DNA of 64,000 nt, from the NCBI GenBank assembly GCA_037039925.1, contig JAXRKP010001069.1, positions 1 to 64,000 on the forward strand. Direction: 5' to 3'. Below the pieces are notes generated by a model. The model did no database searches and was not told the origin of the DNA. It saw nothing but the letters and a program-made list of their open reading frames with translations. Position numbers and translations under genes: made by a program. Below, one piece after another: positions 46,506 to 57,620 of the stretch (its first letter is position 1; each line of letters begins with the position of its first letter). The stretch comes from Doris montereyensis (taxonomy: Eukaryota > Mollusca > Gastropoda > Nudibranchia > Dorididae).

Positions 46506-48075
46506 GGGACAATTAGAGCGGTTAGAAGCGGTAGGAAACTGTAGAAAGCTGCGATAAAGGTAGGAGCTGATAAAGAGCGATAAAGAGCGATTAAAAGGAT
46601 ATGGAAGCTGTAGGAAACTGTAGGAAGCTGTATGAAAGCGGTAGGAAGTGTTAAAGCGGTAAAAAGCTGTATATGAAAGCGGTAAAAGAGCGGTTAAAGA
46701 GCGGATAGGATGGAAACTGCGATAAAGCGGTAGGAAAACTGTAGGAAGCTGTATAGGAAGCGGTTTAAAAGAGCGTTAAAGAGGTTACAAGCCATTAAAG
46801 CCATTAAAGAAAAGCGATAAGAAGGATTAGAAGGGGTAAAGGGGTAGAAGGGGTTAGCGATAAAGAAGCGGTTCGAAGCGGTTGAAAGCCGTCTATAGAG
46901 CTGCGATAAAGAGCGATAGGGAGCGATAGGCGATAGGGAGCGATAAAGAGGGAGCGATAAGCAGCCATAAGATAAAGAGCGATAGGCTGCGATAAAGAGC
47001 AGATAAAGAGCGATAAAGAGCGATAGGCTGCGATAATAGGGCGATAAAGAGCGATAAAGAGCGATAGGCTAAAGAGCGATAAAGAGCGATAGGCTGCGAT
47101 AGATAAAGGTTGCAGCGATAAAGAGGTTAAAGAGCGATAAAGAGCGATAAAGAGCGACAGATAGGCTGCGATAAAGAGCGATAAAGAAACAAGGCTAGCG
47201 ATAAAGAGCGATAATAGGCTGCGAAAGGCAGAGCGATAAAGAGCGATAAAGAGCGATAAAGAGCGATATAGGCGATAAAGAGCGATAAAGAGCGATAAAG
47301 AGCGATAAAGAGCATAAAAACAATAAAGAGCGATAGGCTGCGATAAAGAGCGATATGATAAAGCGATAAAGATATAAAGAGCGATAAAGGCGATAAAGCG
47401 ATAAAGAGCGATAAAGGCGATAAAGAGCGATAAAGAGCGATAAAGAGCGATAAAAAGAATATAGAGCGATAAAGCGATAAAGAGCGATAAATGAGACTAG
47501 AGAATAAAGAGCGATAGGCTGCGATAGGCTGCGATAGCCGATAGGCTGTGATAGGCTGCGATAGGCTGCGATAGGCTGCGATAGGCGGCTATAAGGAGCG
47601 ATAAAGAGGAGCGATAGGCAGCGATAAAGGCGATAAAAAGCGATAAAGAGCCGGTATAGGCTCAATCGATAAAGAGCGATAAAGAGCGATAGCGATACAT
47701 TCCGCGAAAAATAAAGCGATAAAGAGCATAGGCTGCGATAAAGAGCGATAGGCTGCGATAAAGAGCGATAAAGAGCGATAGGCAGCCATAGAGCGATAAA
47801 GTTATAAAGAGCGAGAGCATAAAGGCAGCGATAGGCAGAAAGAGCGATAGGCAGCGATAGGCTGCGATAAAGCTGCCGAAGGAGCGATAGGCAGCGATAG
47901 GAATAAAGAGCGATAAAGAGCGATAAAGAGCGATAAGAGAGCGATAAAGATGATAAAGAGGATGAAGCGATAGCAGCGATAAAGAGGATCTTCTTTTTTG
48001 ATAGGCTGCGATAAAGAGCCATAGGCAGCGATAAAGAGGATGAGCAGCGATAAAGAGGGATGGGCAGGGAATTGC
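46506..48075. repeat. Extra gcggta + decamer segment in HOR-B copy 2 (~1.57 kb, disordered)
   Basis: Compared with the copy-3 order (decamers, one gcggta block, decamers), copy 2 has an additional gcggta block (46506-46900) and decamer block (46900-48075) before the regular gcggta block. The extra decamers are strongly disordered: shortened units (agcgataaaggcgataaag), inserted bases, and a pyrimidine-family fragment, atcttcttttttg, near 47988. It accounts for the 8.0 kb instead of 6.4 kb spacing of HOR-B landmarks. Confidence 0.8.
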
Positions 48076-48570
48076 GAGGATGGGGAGGTATTAGAGCGGT
48101 TAGAGCGGTAGGAAACTGTAGAAAGCTGTAAAAAGCGGTAAGGAGCGGTTAAAAGCGTTAAAGAGCGGTTAAAAGGATATGGAAGCTGTAGGAAACTGTA
48201 GGAAGCTGTATGAAAGCGGTAGGAAGTGTTAGGAAACGGTAAAAAGCTGTATGTAGAAAGCGGTAAAGAGCGGTTAAAAGCGGATAAAATGGATGGAAAC
48301 TGGGAAGCTGTCTAAAAGCGGTAGGAAACTGTAGGAAGCTCTATAAAAGCGGTAGGAAGCGGTTTAAAAGCGGTTGGAAGCGTTAGAAGATGTTAGAAGC
48401 GGTTACAAGCCATTACAAAAAGCGAAGCGGTTAAAAGCGGTAAGACTGGATTAGAAGGGATTAGAAGGGGTTAGAAGTTAGAAGGGGTTATAAAGCGGTT
48501 CGAAACGGTTCGAAACGGTTCGAAAAGAGTTAGAAGCGGTTCGAAGCGGTTAAAGAAAGCCGTCTATAGG
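48076..48570. repeat. gcggta-type block, HOR-B copy 2
   Basis: Degenerate 10-bp-like units (gaagctgtaggaaactgtag, aaagcggtaa, gaaacggttc), about 490 bp, matching 54600-55090 in order, with small insertions near 48415 and 48525. Confidence 0.82.
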
Positions 48571-49781
48571 CGGTCTAGACTTAGATAGCGATAGGGAGCG
48601 ATAGGCGAGCGATAGGGAGCGATAAAGAGCCATAAAGGAGCGATAAAAAAAGCCATAGGGAGCGATAAACAGCCATAAGCAGCCATAGGCAGCCATAGGC
48701 AGCCATAGGCATAGCCATAGGCATAGCCATAAGCGAGCCATAGGCAGCCATAGGCAGATAGGCCACAGGCTGCGATAGGTTGCGATAGGCTGCGATAGGT
48801 TGCCATAGGCTGCGATAGGCTGCGATAAAGAGCTGCGATAGGCTGCAAAAAGGCTGCAAAGTGCGATAAAGTGCGATAAAGAGCGATAAAGAGCGATAGG
48901 CTGCGATAAAGAGCGATAAAAGAGCGATAAAGAGCAATAAAGAGCGATAAAAAGCGATAAAAAAGAGAGATAAAGAGCGACAGAGAGCGATAAAGAGTGA
49001 TAAAGACCGATAAAGACCGATAAAGAGCGATAAAGAGCGATAAAGAGCGATAAAGAGCGATAAAGACCAATAAAGACCGATAAAGAGGGATAAAAGCGAT
49101 AAAGAACAGTAAAGAGCGATAAAGAGCGATAAAGAGCGATAAAGAGAGAAAAAGAGCGATAAAGAGCGATAGGCTGCGATAGGCTGCGAAAAGCCTGCGA
49201 TAGGCTGCGATAGGCTGCGGTAGGCTGCAGTAGGCTGCGGTAGGCGGCTATAAAGAGCGATAAAGAGTGATAAAGAGCGATAAAGAGCGATAAAATGATA
49301 AAGCGATGAAAAGCGATAAAGAGCGGTAAAGAGAAATAGGCTCCGATAAAGAGCGATAAAGAGCGATAGGCTGCGAAAAATAGCGATAAAGAGCGATAGG
49401 CTGCGATAAAGAGTGATAGGCTGCGATAAAGAGCGATAAAGAACGATAAAGAGCAATAAAGAGCGATAACGAGCGATAAAGAGAGCGATAAAGAGCGATA
49501 AAGAGGATAAAGAGCGATAAAGAGCGATAAAGAGCGATAGGCTGCGATAGGCTGCGATAGGCTGCGATAGGCTGCCGTAAACTGCGGTAGGCTGCGATAA
49601 AGAGCGATAAAAAGCAATAAAGAGCGACAAAGAGCGATAGGCTCCAATAAAGAGCGATAAAGAGCGAAAAAGAGCGATAGGCTGCGATAAAGAGCGATAG
49701 GCTGCGATAAAGAACGATAGGCAGCGAAAAAAGCGATAGGCAGCGATAAAGAGCGATAGGCAGCGATGAAGAGCGATAGGC
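48571..49781. repeat. Decamer array, second block, HOR-B copy 2
   Basis: Same order of decamer variants as 40471-41827, with a shortened left part and small insertions (ggcatagccataggcatag near 48710). A 491-codon minus-strand open frame overlaps it and is a repeat artefact. Confidence 0.92.
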
Positions 49782-50005
49782 TTTTTGTATTTGGTCTTCT
49801 TTTTCGTTTTTTCGTCTTTTTTTTGTCGCTCTTTTCTTGTCTTTGGTCTTCTTTTCTTGTGTTTGGTCTTCTTTTCTGGACTTTGGTCTTCTTTTTTGTC
49901 CTTGTTGTTTTTTGTCTTTCGTGTTCTATTTTGTCTTTGTTCTTCTTGGTCTTCTTTTCTTGTATTTCGTCTTCTTTTTCCGTTTTTTGGTGTGTTTTTT
50001 TTAAT
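49782..50005. repeat. Short pyrimidine-rich 20-bp array, HOR-B copy 2
   Basis: Matches 41828-42050 apart from homopolymer lengths. Confidence 0.9.
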
Positions 50006-50440
50006 TCCATATCACTACGCTTCAATTGGCCTCTAATTTGATTTCACTACGCGGCTTGAATCGTCCTCTAATTCGATATCCCTACGCGGCCTCAAACGTC
50101 CTCTAATTCGATATCACTACGACCTCAATCGTCGTCTAATTCGATATCACTACGCTGCCTCAATCGTCCTCTAATTCGATATCACAACGCGGCCTCAATC
50201 GTTCTCTAATTCGATATCACTACGCGGCCTCAATTGTCCTTTTTATTCCATATCACTACGCCGCAATCGGCCTCTAATTCAATATCACTACGCGGCCTCA
50301 ATCGTCTTCTAATTCGATATCCCTACGCGGCCTCAATCGTCTTCTAATTCGATATCACTACGCGGCCTCAATCGTTCTTTAATTGTATATGACTACACGA
50401 CCTGAATCGTCCTCTAATTCGATATCATTCCGCCTGAATT
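50006..50440. repeat. S35b 35-bp repeat, HOR-B copy 2
   Basis: About 12 units in the same variant order as 42051-42460, with one additional unit near 50120 (tcactacgacctcaatcgtc). Confidence 0.92.
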
Positions 50441-51255
50441 AGTACCTACCATACATAAAGAAATAGTACGTACGAAACATAAAGAAGTAGTACCTACCAG
50501 GCATAAAAAAGTGGTACCTACCAGACGTAAAGAAGTTGTACCTACCGGACATAAAGAAGTAGTACCAACCAGACATAAAGAAATAGTTCTTACAAGACAG
50601 AAAAAAGTAGTACCTACCAGACATAAAGAAGTAGTACCTACGAGACATAAAGAAGTAGTACCTAACAGACATAAAGAAGAAGTACCTAGACAGACGTAAA
50701 GAAGTAGTAATACGGACATAAAGAAGTAGTACCCACCAGACATAAAGAAATAGTTCCTACAAGACAGAAAAAGTAGTACCTAACAGACATAAAGAAGTAG
50801 TACCAACAAGACATAAAGAAATAGTTCTTACAAGACAGAAAAATGTAGTACCTAGGAGACATAAAGAAGTAGTACCTTCCAGACATAAAGAAGTAGTACC
50901 TATAAAGAAGTAGTACCTATACATAAAGAAATAGTACGATAAACATAAAGAAGTAGTACCTACCAGGCATAAAAAGTAGTATCTACCAGACGTAAAGAAG
51001 TAGTACCTACCGGACATAAAGAAGTAGTACCACCAGACATAAAGAAATAGTTCCTACAACACAGAAAAAAGTAGTACCTACCAGACATAAAGAAGTCGTA
51101 CCTAAGACATAAAGAAGTAGTACCTAACAGACATAAAGAAATAGTTCCTACAAGACAGAAAAAAGTAGTACCTACCGGACATAAAGAAATAGTACCTACC
51201 AGACATAAAGAAGTAGTACCTACCAGACATAAAGACGTTGTACTTACCAGACAAA
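50441..51255. repeat. 24-bp repeat array, HOR-B copy 2
   Basis: About 34 units as at 42461-43290, with short losses near 50690-50715 and 50895-50945. The last units (ataaagacgttgtacttacc) are the same as in copy 1. Confidence 0.92.
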
Positions 51256-53042
51256 TCTTGTTTTTGATCTTCTTTTTTGTCTTAGGTCTTCTTTTCTTGT
51301 GTTTGGTCTTCTTTTCTTGTGTTTGGACTTCTTTTCTTGTGTTTGGTCTTCTTTTCTTTTCAATACATATCAATACGCAAAGTAGTACCCACCAGACATA
51401 TAGAAGTAGTACCTACCAGACATAAAAATGGTCTTCTTTTCTTGTCTTTGTTCTTGTTTTTGTATTTCGTTGTCTATTTTGTCTTTCATTCTTCTTTTTT
51501 GTCGTTGGTCTTCTTTTCTTGTATTTGGTCTTCTTTTCTTTTTTGTTCTTCTTTTTGTCTTGGTCTTTTCTAGTCTTTGGTCTTCTTTTCTTGTGTTTTG
51601 TCTTTTTTTCTTGTTTGTGGTCTTCTTTTCTTGTCTTGGTTTTTTGTTGTTGTCTTGATCCTTTTTTGTATTTGGTCTTCTTTTCTTGACGTTGGTCTTC
51701 TTTATTTTGTGTCTTTTTTGTCTTTGGTCTTCTTTTCGTCTTTGGTCTTCTTTTTCTTGTCTTTGGTCTTTTTTGTATTTGTTCGTCTGATTTCTTGTTT
51801 TAGGTCTTCTTTTTTTGTCTTGGTCTTTGCTTGTCTTTGGTCTTCTTTTCTTGTGTTTGGTCTTTTTTTCTTGCTTGTGGTCTTCTTTTCTTGTCTTGAC
51901 GTCTTTTTTCTTGTCGTGATCTATTTTTTTGTATTTGGTCTTCTTTTCTTGTCTTTGGTCTGTTTTATTTTGTTAGTCTTTTTTGTCTTTGGTCTTCTTT
52001 TCTCTTGTTTTTGATCTTTTTTGTTTTGGTCTTTTCTAGTTTTTGGTCTTCTTTTCTTGTGTTTGGTCTTCTTGTCTGCTCTTTGGTCTTTTTTTTTTGT
52101 CTTTGTTTTTGTTTTTTTGTCTTTCGTCTTCTATTTTGTCTTGCGTCTCCTTTTTGTCTGCTTTTCCTGTTCATCTTTGGTTTTCTTTTTTGTCTTTGGT
52201 CTTTTTTTTTGTCTTTGGTCTTGTTTTTTTTAGGTCTTTTTTATATCTTTGGTCTTGTTTTTTGTCATTTGTTTTTTTTTTAGTCTTTGGTCCTTTTTTC
52301 TCTTTCTTCTTCTTTTTCAGTCCTTGATTTTCTTCCTGTCTTCGGTGTTCTTTTCTTGTCTTTGGTCTTATTTTATTATCTTTGGTGTTTTGGTTTGTTC
52401 TTTCGTCTTCTTTTCCTGTCTGTAGTCTTCTTTTCTTGTCTTTGGTCTTCTTTTTTGTCTTAGTCTTTTTGTCTTTGGTCTTCTTTTCTTTTCTTTGGTC
52501 TTCTTTTCTGTCTTTGGTGTATGTTCTTGTCCTTGGTCTTCTTTTCTTGTTATTGGTCTTCTTTTTTGATGTTTTTTTTTCTTTGATCTTTTTTATTGCC
52601 TCTGGTTTTGATTTTTGTATTTGGTCTTCTTTTCTTGTCTTGGCCTTCTTTTCCTGTCTTTGATATTTTCTTCTTGTGTTTGGTCTTTTTTCTTGTCTTG
52701 GGTCTTCTTTTCTTGTCTTTTTCTTCTTTTTTGTCCTTGGTCTTCTTTTCTTGTCTTTTGTCTTCTTTCTTTGTCTCTGGTCTTCTTTTCTTCTCTTTGG
52801 TCTTGTTTTTGTCTTTGGTTTTCTTTTCTTTTTTTCTTTTTTTCTTGTCTTTCTTTCTTTTCTTGTTTCGATTTTCGGTTTCTTGTTTTTTTGTCTTTAG
52901 TCTTCTTTTTTGTCTTTGGCCTTCTTTTCCTGTCTTTGATATTCTCTTTTTGTCTTTGGTCTTTTTTCCTGTCTTTGGTCTTCTTTTCTTATGTTTGGTC
53001 TTCTTGTCTGGTCTTTGGTCCTCTTTTCTTGTCTTTGTTCTT
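51256..53042. repeat. Long pyrimidine-rich 20-bp array, HOR-B copy 2
   Basis: Matches 43291-45048 closely, including the embedded relic at 51360-51430. It ends with ttgttcttgataaagagcga at the same position in the unit. Confidence 0.92.
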
Positions 53043-54600
53043 GATAAAGAGCGATAAAGAACGATAAAGAGCGTTAAAGAGCGATAAAGTGCGATAAAGA
53101 GCAATAAAGAGCGATAAAGAGCGATAAAGTGCGATAAAGAGCGATAAAGAGCGATAGACTGCGATGGCTTGCGATAGGCTGCGATAGGCTGCGATAGGCT
53201 GCGATAGGCTGCGATAGGCTGCGATAGGCTGCGATAAACTGTGATAGGCGGCGAAAAAGAGCGATGAAGAATGATAAAGAGCGATAAAGAGCGATAAAGA
53301 GCGATAAAGAACGTTAAACGGCGATAGACTTCGATAGGCTGCGATAAAGTGCGATAAAGGGAGATAAAGAGCGATAGGCTGCGATAAAGAGCGATAGGCT
53401 GCGATAAAGAGCGATAGGCTGCAAAAGGCTGCGATAAAGAGCGATAAAGAGATAAAGAGCGATAAAGAGCGCTACAGAGCCGTAAAGAGCGATAAGGAGC
53501 GATAAAAAGCGATAAAGAGCGATAAAGAGCGATATGATCCGATAAACAGCGATAGGCTGTGACAAAGAGCGATAAAGAGCGATAAAGAGCGATAAAAAGC
53601 CATAAAAAGCGATAAAGAGTGATAAGCTCCGATCAAGAGAGATAGGCTGCGATAGGCTACGATAAAGAGCGATAAAGAGCGATAAAGAGCGATAAAGAGC
53701 GATAAAGAGCAATAAAGAGCGATAAAGAGCGATAGTCTGCGATAAAGAGCGACAGGCTGCGATAAAGAGCGATAGGCTGCGATAAAGAGTGATAAAGAGC
53801 GATAAAGAGCAATAAAGAGCGATAAAGAGCGATAAAGAGCGATAGAGAGCGATAAAGAGCGATAAAGAGCGATAAAGAGCGATAAAGGGCGATAGAGGGT
53901 GCGATAGACTTAGATAGGCTGCGATAAAGAGCGATAAAGAGCGATAAAGAGCGATAAAGAGCGATACAGAGCATAAAGAGAGATATGCTGCGATAAAGAG
54001 CGATAAAGAGCGATACAGACAATAAAGAGAGATATGCTGCGATAAAGAGCGATAATAAAGAGCGCTAGGCTGCGATAAAGAGCGATAAAGAGCGCTAGGC
54101 TAATAAAGAGCGATAGGCTACTATAAAGAGCGATAGGCTGCGATAGGCTGCGATAGGCTTCGATAGGCTGTGATAGGTTGCGATAGAATAGGCTGCAATA
54201 GCCTGCGATAGGTTGTGATAGGGAGCGATAGGGAGCGATAGGCTGCAATAAAGAGGGATAGGCTGCGATAAAGAGCGATAAAGAGCGATAGGCTGCGATA
54301 AAGAGCGATAGGCAGCGATATAGGCAGCGATAGGCAGCCATAGGCAGTTATAGGCAGCCATAGGCAGCGATAGGCAGACATAGGCAGCGATAAAGAGCCA
54401 TAGGCAGCGATAAAGAGCCATAGGCAGCGATGAAGAGCCATAGGCAGCGATAAAGAGCGACAGGGAGCGATAAAGAGCCATAGACAGTGATAAAGAGGGA
54501 TGGGCAGCGATAAAGAGGGATGGGCAGCGATAAAGAGCCATAGGCAGCGATAAAGAGGGATGGGCAGCGATAAAGAGGATGGGCAGGGATGGGGAGGATG
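53043..54600. repeat. Decamer array, HOR-B copy 3
   Basis: Same order of decamer variants as 45049-46505 but more regular. Markers gataagctccgatcaagaga (about 53622) and gacttagatagg (53907). Right part of gcgataggca/gccataggca and gggatgggca units. Confidence 0.93.
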
Positions 54601-55090
54601 GGGAGGTATTAGAGCGGTTAGAAGCGGTAGGAAACTGTAGAAAGCTGTAAAAAGCGGTAAGGAGCTGTTAAAAGCGGTTAAAGAGCGGTTAAAAGGATAT
54701 GGAAGCTGTAGGAAACTGTAGGAAGCTGTATGAAAGCGGTAGGAAGTGTTAGGAAACGGTAAAAAGCTGTATGTAGAAAGCGGTAAAGAGCGGTTAAAAG
54801 CGGATAAAAATGGATGGAAACTGTAGGAAGCTGTCTAAAAGCGGTAGGAAACTGTAGGAAGCTCTATAAAAGCGGTAGGAAGCGGTTTAAAAGCGGTTGG
54901 AAGCGTTAGAAGATGTTAGAAGCGGTTACAAGCCATTACAAGCGGTTAAAAGCGGTAAGACTGGATTAGAAGGGATTAGAAGGGGTTAGAAGGGGTTAGA
55001 AGGGGTTAGAAGCGGTTCGAAACGGTTCGAAACGGTTCGAAACGGTTAGAAGCGGTTCAAGCGGTTGAAAGCCGTCTCAAGGCGGTCTAG
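54601..55090. repeat. gcggta-type block, HOR-B copy 3
   Basis: The cleanest version of this block: tattagagcggttagaagcg, then gcggta/ctgta units, then gaaggggtta and gaaacggttc runs. Confidence 0.85.
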
Positions 55091-56269
55091 AGCGACAGGC
55101 AGCGATAGGGAGCGATAGGGAGCGATAGGAGCCATAGGGAGCGATAGGGAGCCATAGGAGGCGATAAATAGCCATAAGCAGCCATAGGCAGCCATAGGCA
55201 GCCATAGGCAGCCATAGGCAGCCATAAGCAGCCATAGGCAGCCATAGGCAGCCACAGGCTGCGATAGGTTGCAATAGGTTGCGATGGGTTGCCATAGGCT
55301 GCGATAGGCTGCGATAGGCTGCGATAGGCTGCAAAAGGCTGCAAAAGTGCGATAAAGTGCGATAAAGAGCGATAAAGAGCGATAGGCTGCGATAAAGAGC
55401 TATAAAGAGCGATAAAGAGCAATAAAAGCGATAAAAAGCGATAAAGAGCGATAAAGAGCGATAAAGAGCGATAAAGAGTGATAAAGACCGATAAAGAGCG
55501 ATAAAGAGCGATAAAGAGCGACAAAGAGCGATAAAGAGCGATAAAGAGCGATAAAGACCGATAAAGAGGATGAAGAGCGATAAAGAACAGTAAAGAGCGA
55601 TAAAGAGCGATAAAGAGCGATAAAGAGAGAAAAAGAGCGATAAAGAGCGATAGGTTGCGATAGGCTGCGATAGGCTGCGATAGGCTGCGGTAGGCTGCGG
55701 TAGGCTGCGGTAGGCTGCTATAAAGAGCGATAAAGAGTGATAAAGAGCGATAAAGAGCGATAAAATGCGATGAAAAGCGATAAAGAGCGGTAAAGAGAAA
55801 TAGGCTCCGATAAAGAGCGATAAAGAGCGATAGGCTGCGAAAAATAGCGATAAAGAGCGATAGGCTGCGATAAAGAGTGATAGGCTGCGATAAAGAGCGA
55901 TAAAGAACGATAAAGAGCAATAAAAAGCGATAACGATAGGTTGCGATAAACAGCGATAAAGAGCGATAAAGAGCGATAAAGAGTGATAAAGGGCGATAAA
56001 GAGCGATAAAGAGCGATAGGCTGCGATAGGCTGCGATAGGCTGCGATAGGCTGCGATAGGCTGCCGTAAACTGCGGTAGGCTGCGATAAAGAGCGATAAA
56101 AAGCAATAAAGAGCGACAAAGAGCGATAGGCTCCAATAAAGAGCGATAAAGAGCGAAAAAGAGCGATAGGCTGCGATAAAGAGCGATAGGCTGCGATAAA
56201 GAACGATAGGCAGCGAAAAAAGCGATAGGCAGCGATAAAGAGCGATAGGCAGCGATGAAGAGCGATAGG
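55091..56269. repeat. Decamer array, second block, HOR-B copy 3
   Basis: Same variant order as the two previous second blocks, ending at gatgaagagcgataggct. One irregular patch at about 55930 (gcgataacgataggttgcg). Confidence 0.93.
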
Positions 56270-56500
56270 CTTTTTGTATTTGGTCTTCTTTTTTCGTTTT
56301 TTCGTCTTTTTTTTTTTGTCGCTCTTTTCTTGTCTTTGGTCTTCTTTTCTTGTGTTTGGTCTTCTTTTCTGGACTTTGGTCTTCTTTTTTGTCCTTGTTG
56401 TTTTTTGTCTTTCGTGTTCTATTTTGTCTTTGTTCTTCTTGGTCTTCTTTTCTTGTATTTCGTCTTCTTTTTCTGTTTTTTGGTGTTTTTTTTTAAATTC
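56270..56500. repeat. Short pyrimidine-rich 20-bp array, HOR-B copy 3
   Basis: Matches 41828-42050 and 49782-50005, with a longer t run near 56310. Confidence 0.9.
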
Positions 56501-56935
56501 CATATCACTACGCTTCAATTGGCCTCTAATTTGATTTCACTACGCGGCTTGAATCGTCCTCTAATTCGATATCCCTACGCGGCCTCAAACGTCCTCTAAT
56601 TCGATATCACTCGTGACCTCAATCGTCCGTCTAATTCGATATCACTACGCTGCCTCAATCGTCCTCTAATTCGATATCACAACGCGGCCTCAATCGTTCT
56701 CTAATTCGATATCACTACGCGGCCTCAATTGTCCTTTTTATTCCATATCACTACGCCGCAATCGGCCTCTAATTCAATATCACTACGCGGCCTCAATCGT
56801 CTTCTAATTCGATATCCCTACGCGGCCTCAATCGTCTTCTAATTCGATATCACTACGCGGCCTCAATCGTTCTTTAATTGTATATGACTACACGACCTGA
56901 ATCGTCCTCTAATTCGATATCATTCCGCCTGAATT
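56501..56935. repeat. S35b 35-bp repeat, HOR-B copy 3
   Basis: About 12 units in the same variant order as copy 2, including the additional unit (here tcactcgtgacctcaatcg). Confidence 0.92.
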
Positions 56936-57350
56936 AGTACCTACCATACATAAAGAAATAGTACGTACGAAACATAAAGAAGTAGTACCTACCAGGCATA
57001 AAAAAGTGGTACCTACCAGACGTAAAGAAGTTGTACCTACCGGACATAAAGTAGTACCAACCAGACATAAAGAAATAGTTCTTACAAGACAGAAAAAAGT
57101 AGTACCTACCAGACATAAAGAAGTCAGTACCTACGAGACATAAAGAAGTAGTACCTAACAGACATAAAGAAGAAGTACCTAGCAGACGTAAAGAAGTAGT
57201 ACCTAACGGACATAAAGAAGTAGTACCCACCAGACATAAAGAAATAGTTCCTACAAGACAGAAAAAAGTAGTACCTAACAGACATAAAGAAGTAGTACCA
57301 ACAAGACATAAAGAAATAGTTCTTACAAGACAGAAAAATGTAGTAACCAA
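56936..57350. repeat. 24-bp repeat array, HOR-B copy 3 (right-truncated)
   Basis: About 17 regular units, then decay. The long pyrimidine-rich array that should follow is missing, so HOR-B ends here. Confidence 0.9.
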
Positions 57351-57620
57351 CATAATTTAGTACCTACGAGACATTAAAGTGTACCTAACAGACAAAAGAA
57401 CGTAGTACCTTCCAGACAAAAAAGTAGCAGCGTTGCCTACGACATTAAGAAGTAGTACCTACCAGACCTAAAGTAGTAGACACGTTGAACCAGACCCTAA
57501 AGAAGTAGTATTGTAAATAACAAATAGCACCAATAAAGTTGTGCCAGGCATAAAAAAGTAGTACCTTGTTCATAAAGAAGTCGTACCTACGAGACATTAG
57601 TTGAACCAAAGAAATGTTCA
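57351..57620. repeat. Mosaic junction between the 24-bp array and S35a
   Basis: 24-bp units with insertions and deletions alternate with S35a words (cacgttgaaccagaccc near 57481, ttgttcataaagaagtcg near 57567). S35a becomes regular from about 57600 (ttgaaccaaagaaatgttca). Confidence 0.75.

Noticed and set aside
54990..55060. tRNA gene or SINE B box from ggttcgaaac strings
   Set aside because: The string is a decamer of the gcggta block repeated many times. No A box or cloverleaf is present.
39266..57350. Telomeric or centromeric landmark repeats (TTAGGG tract, CENP-B box)
   Set aside because: Looked for by eye on both strands; only isolated partial matches were found, no tract and no full box.
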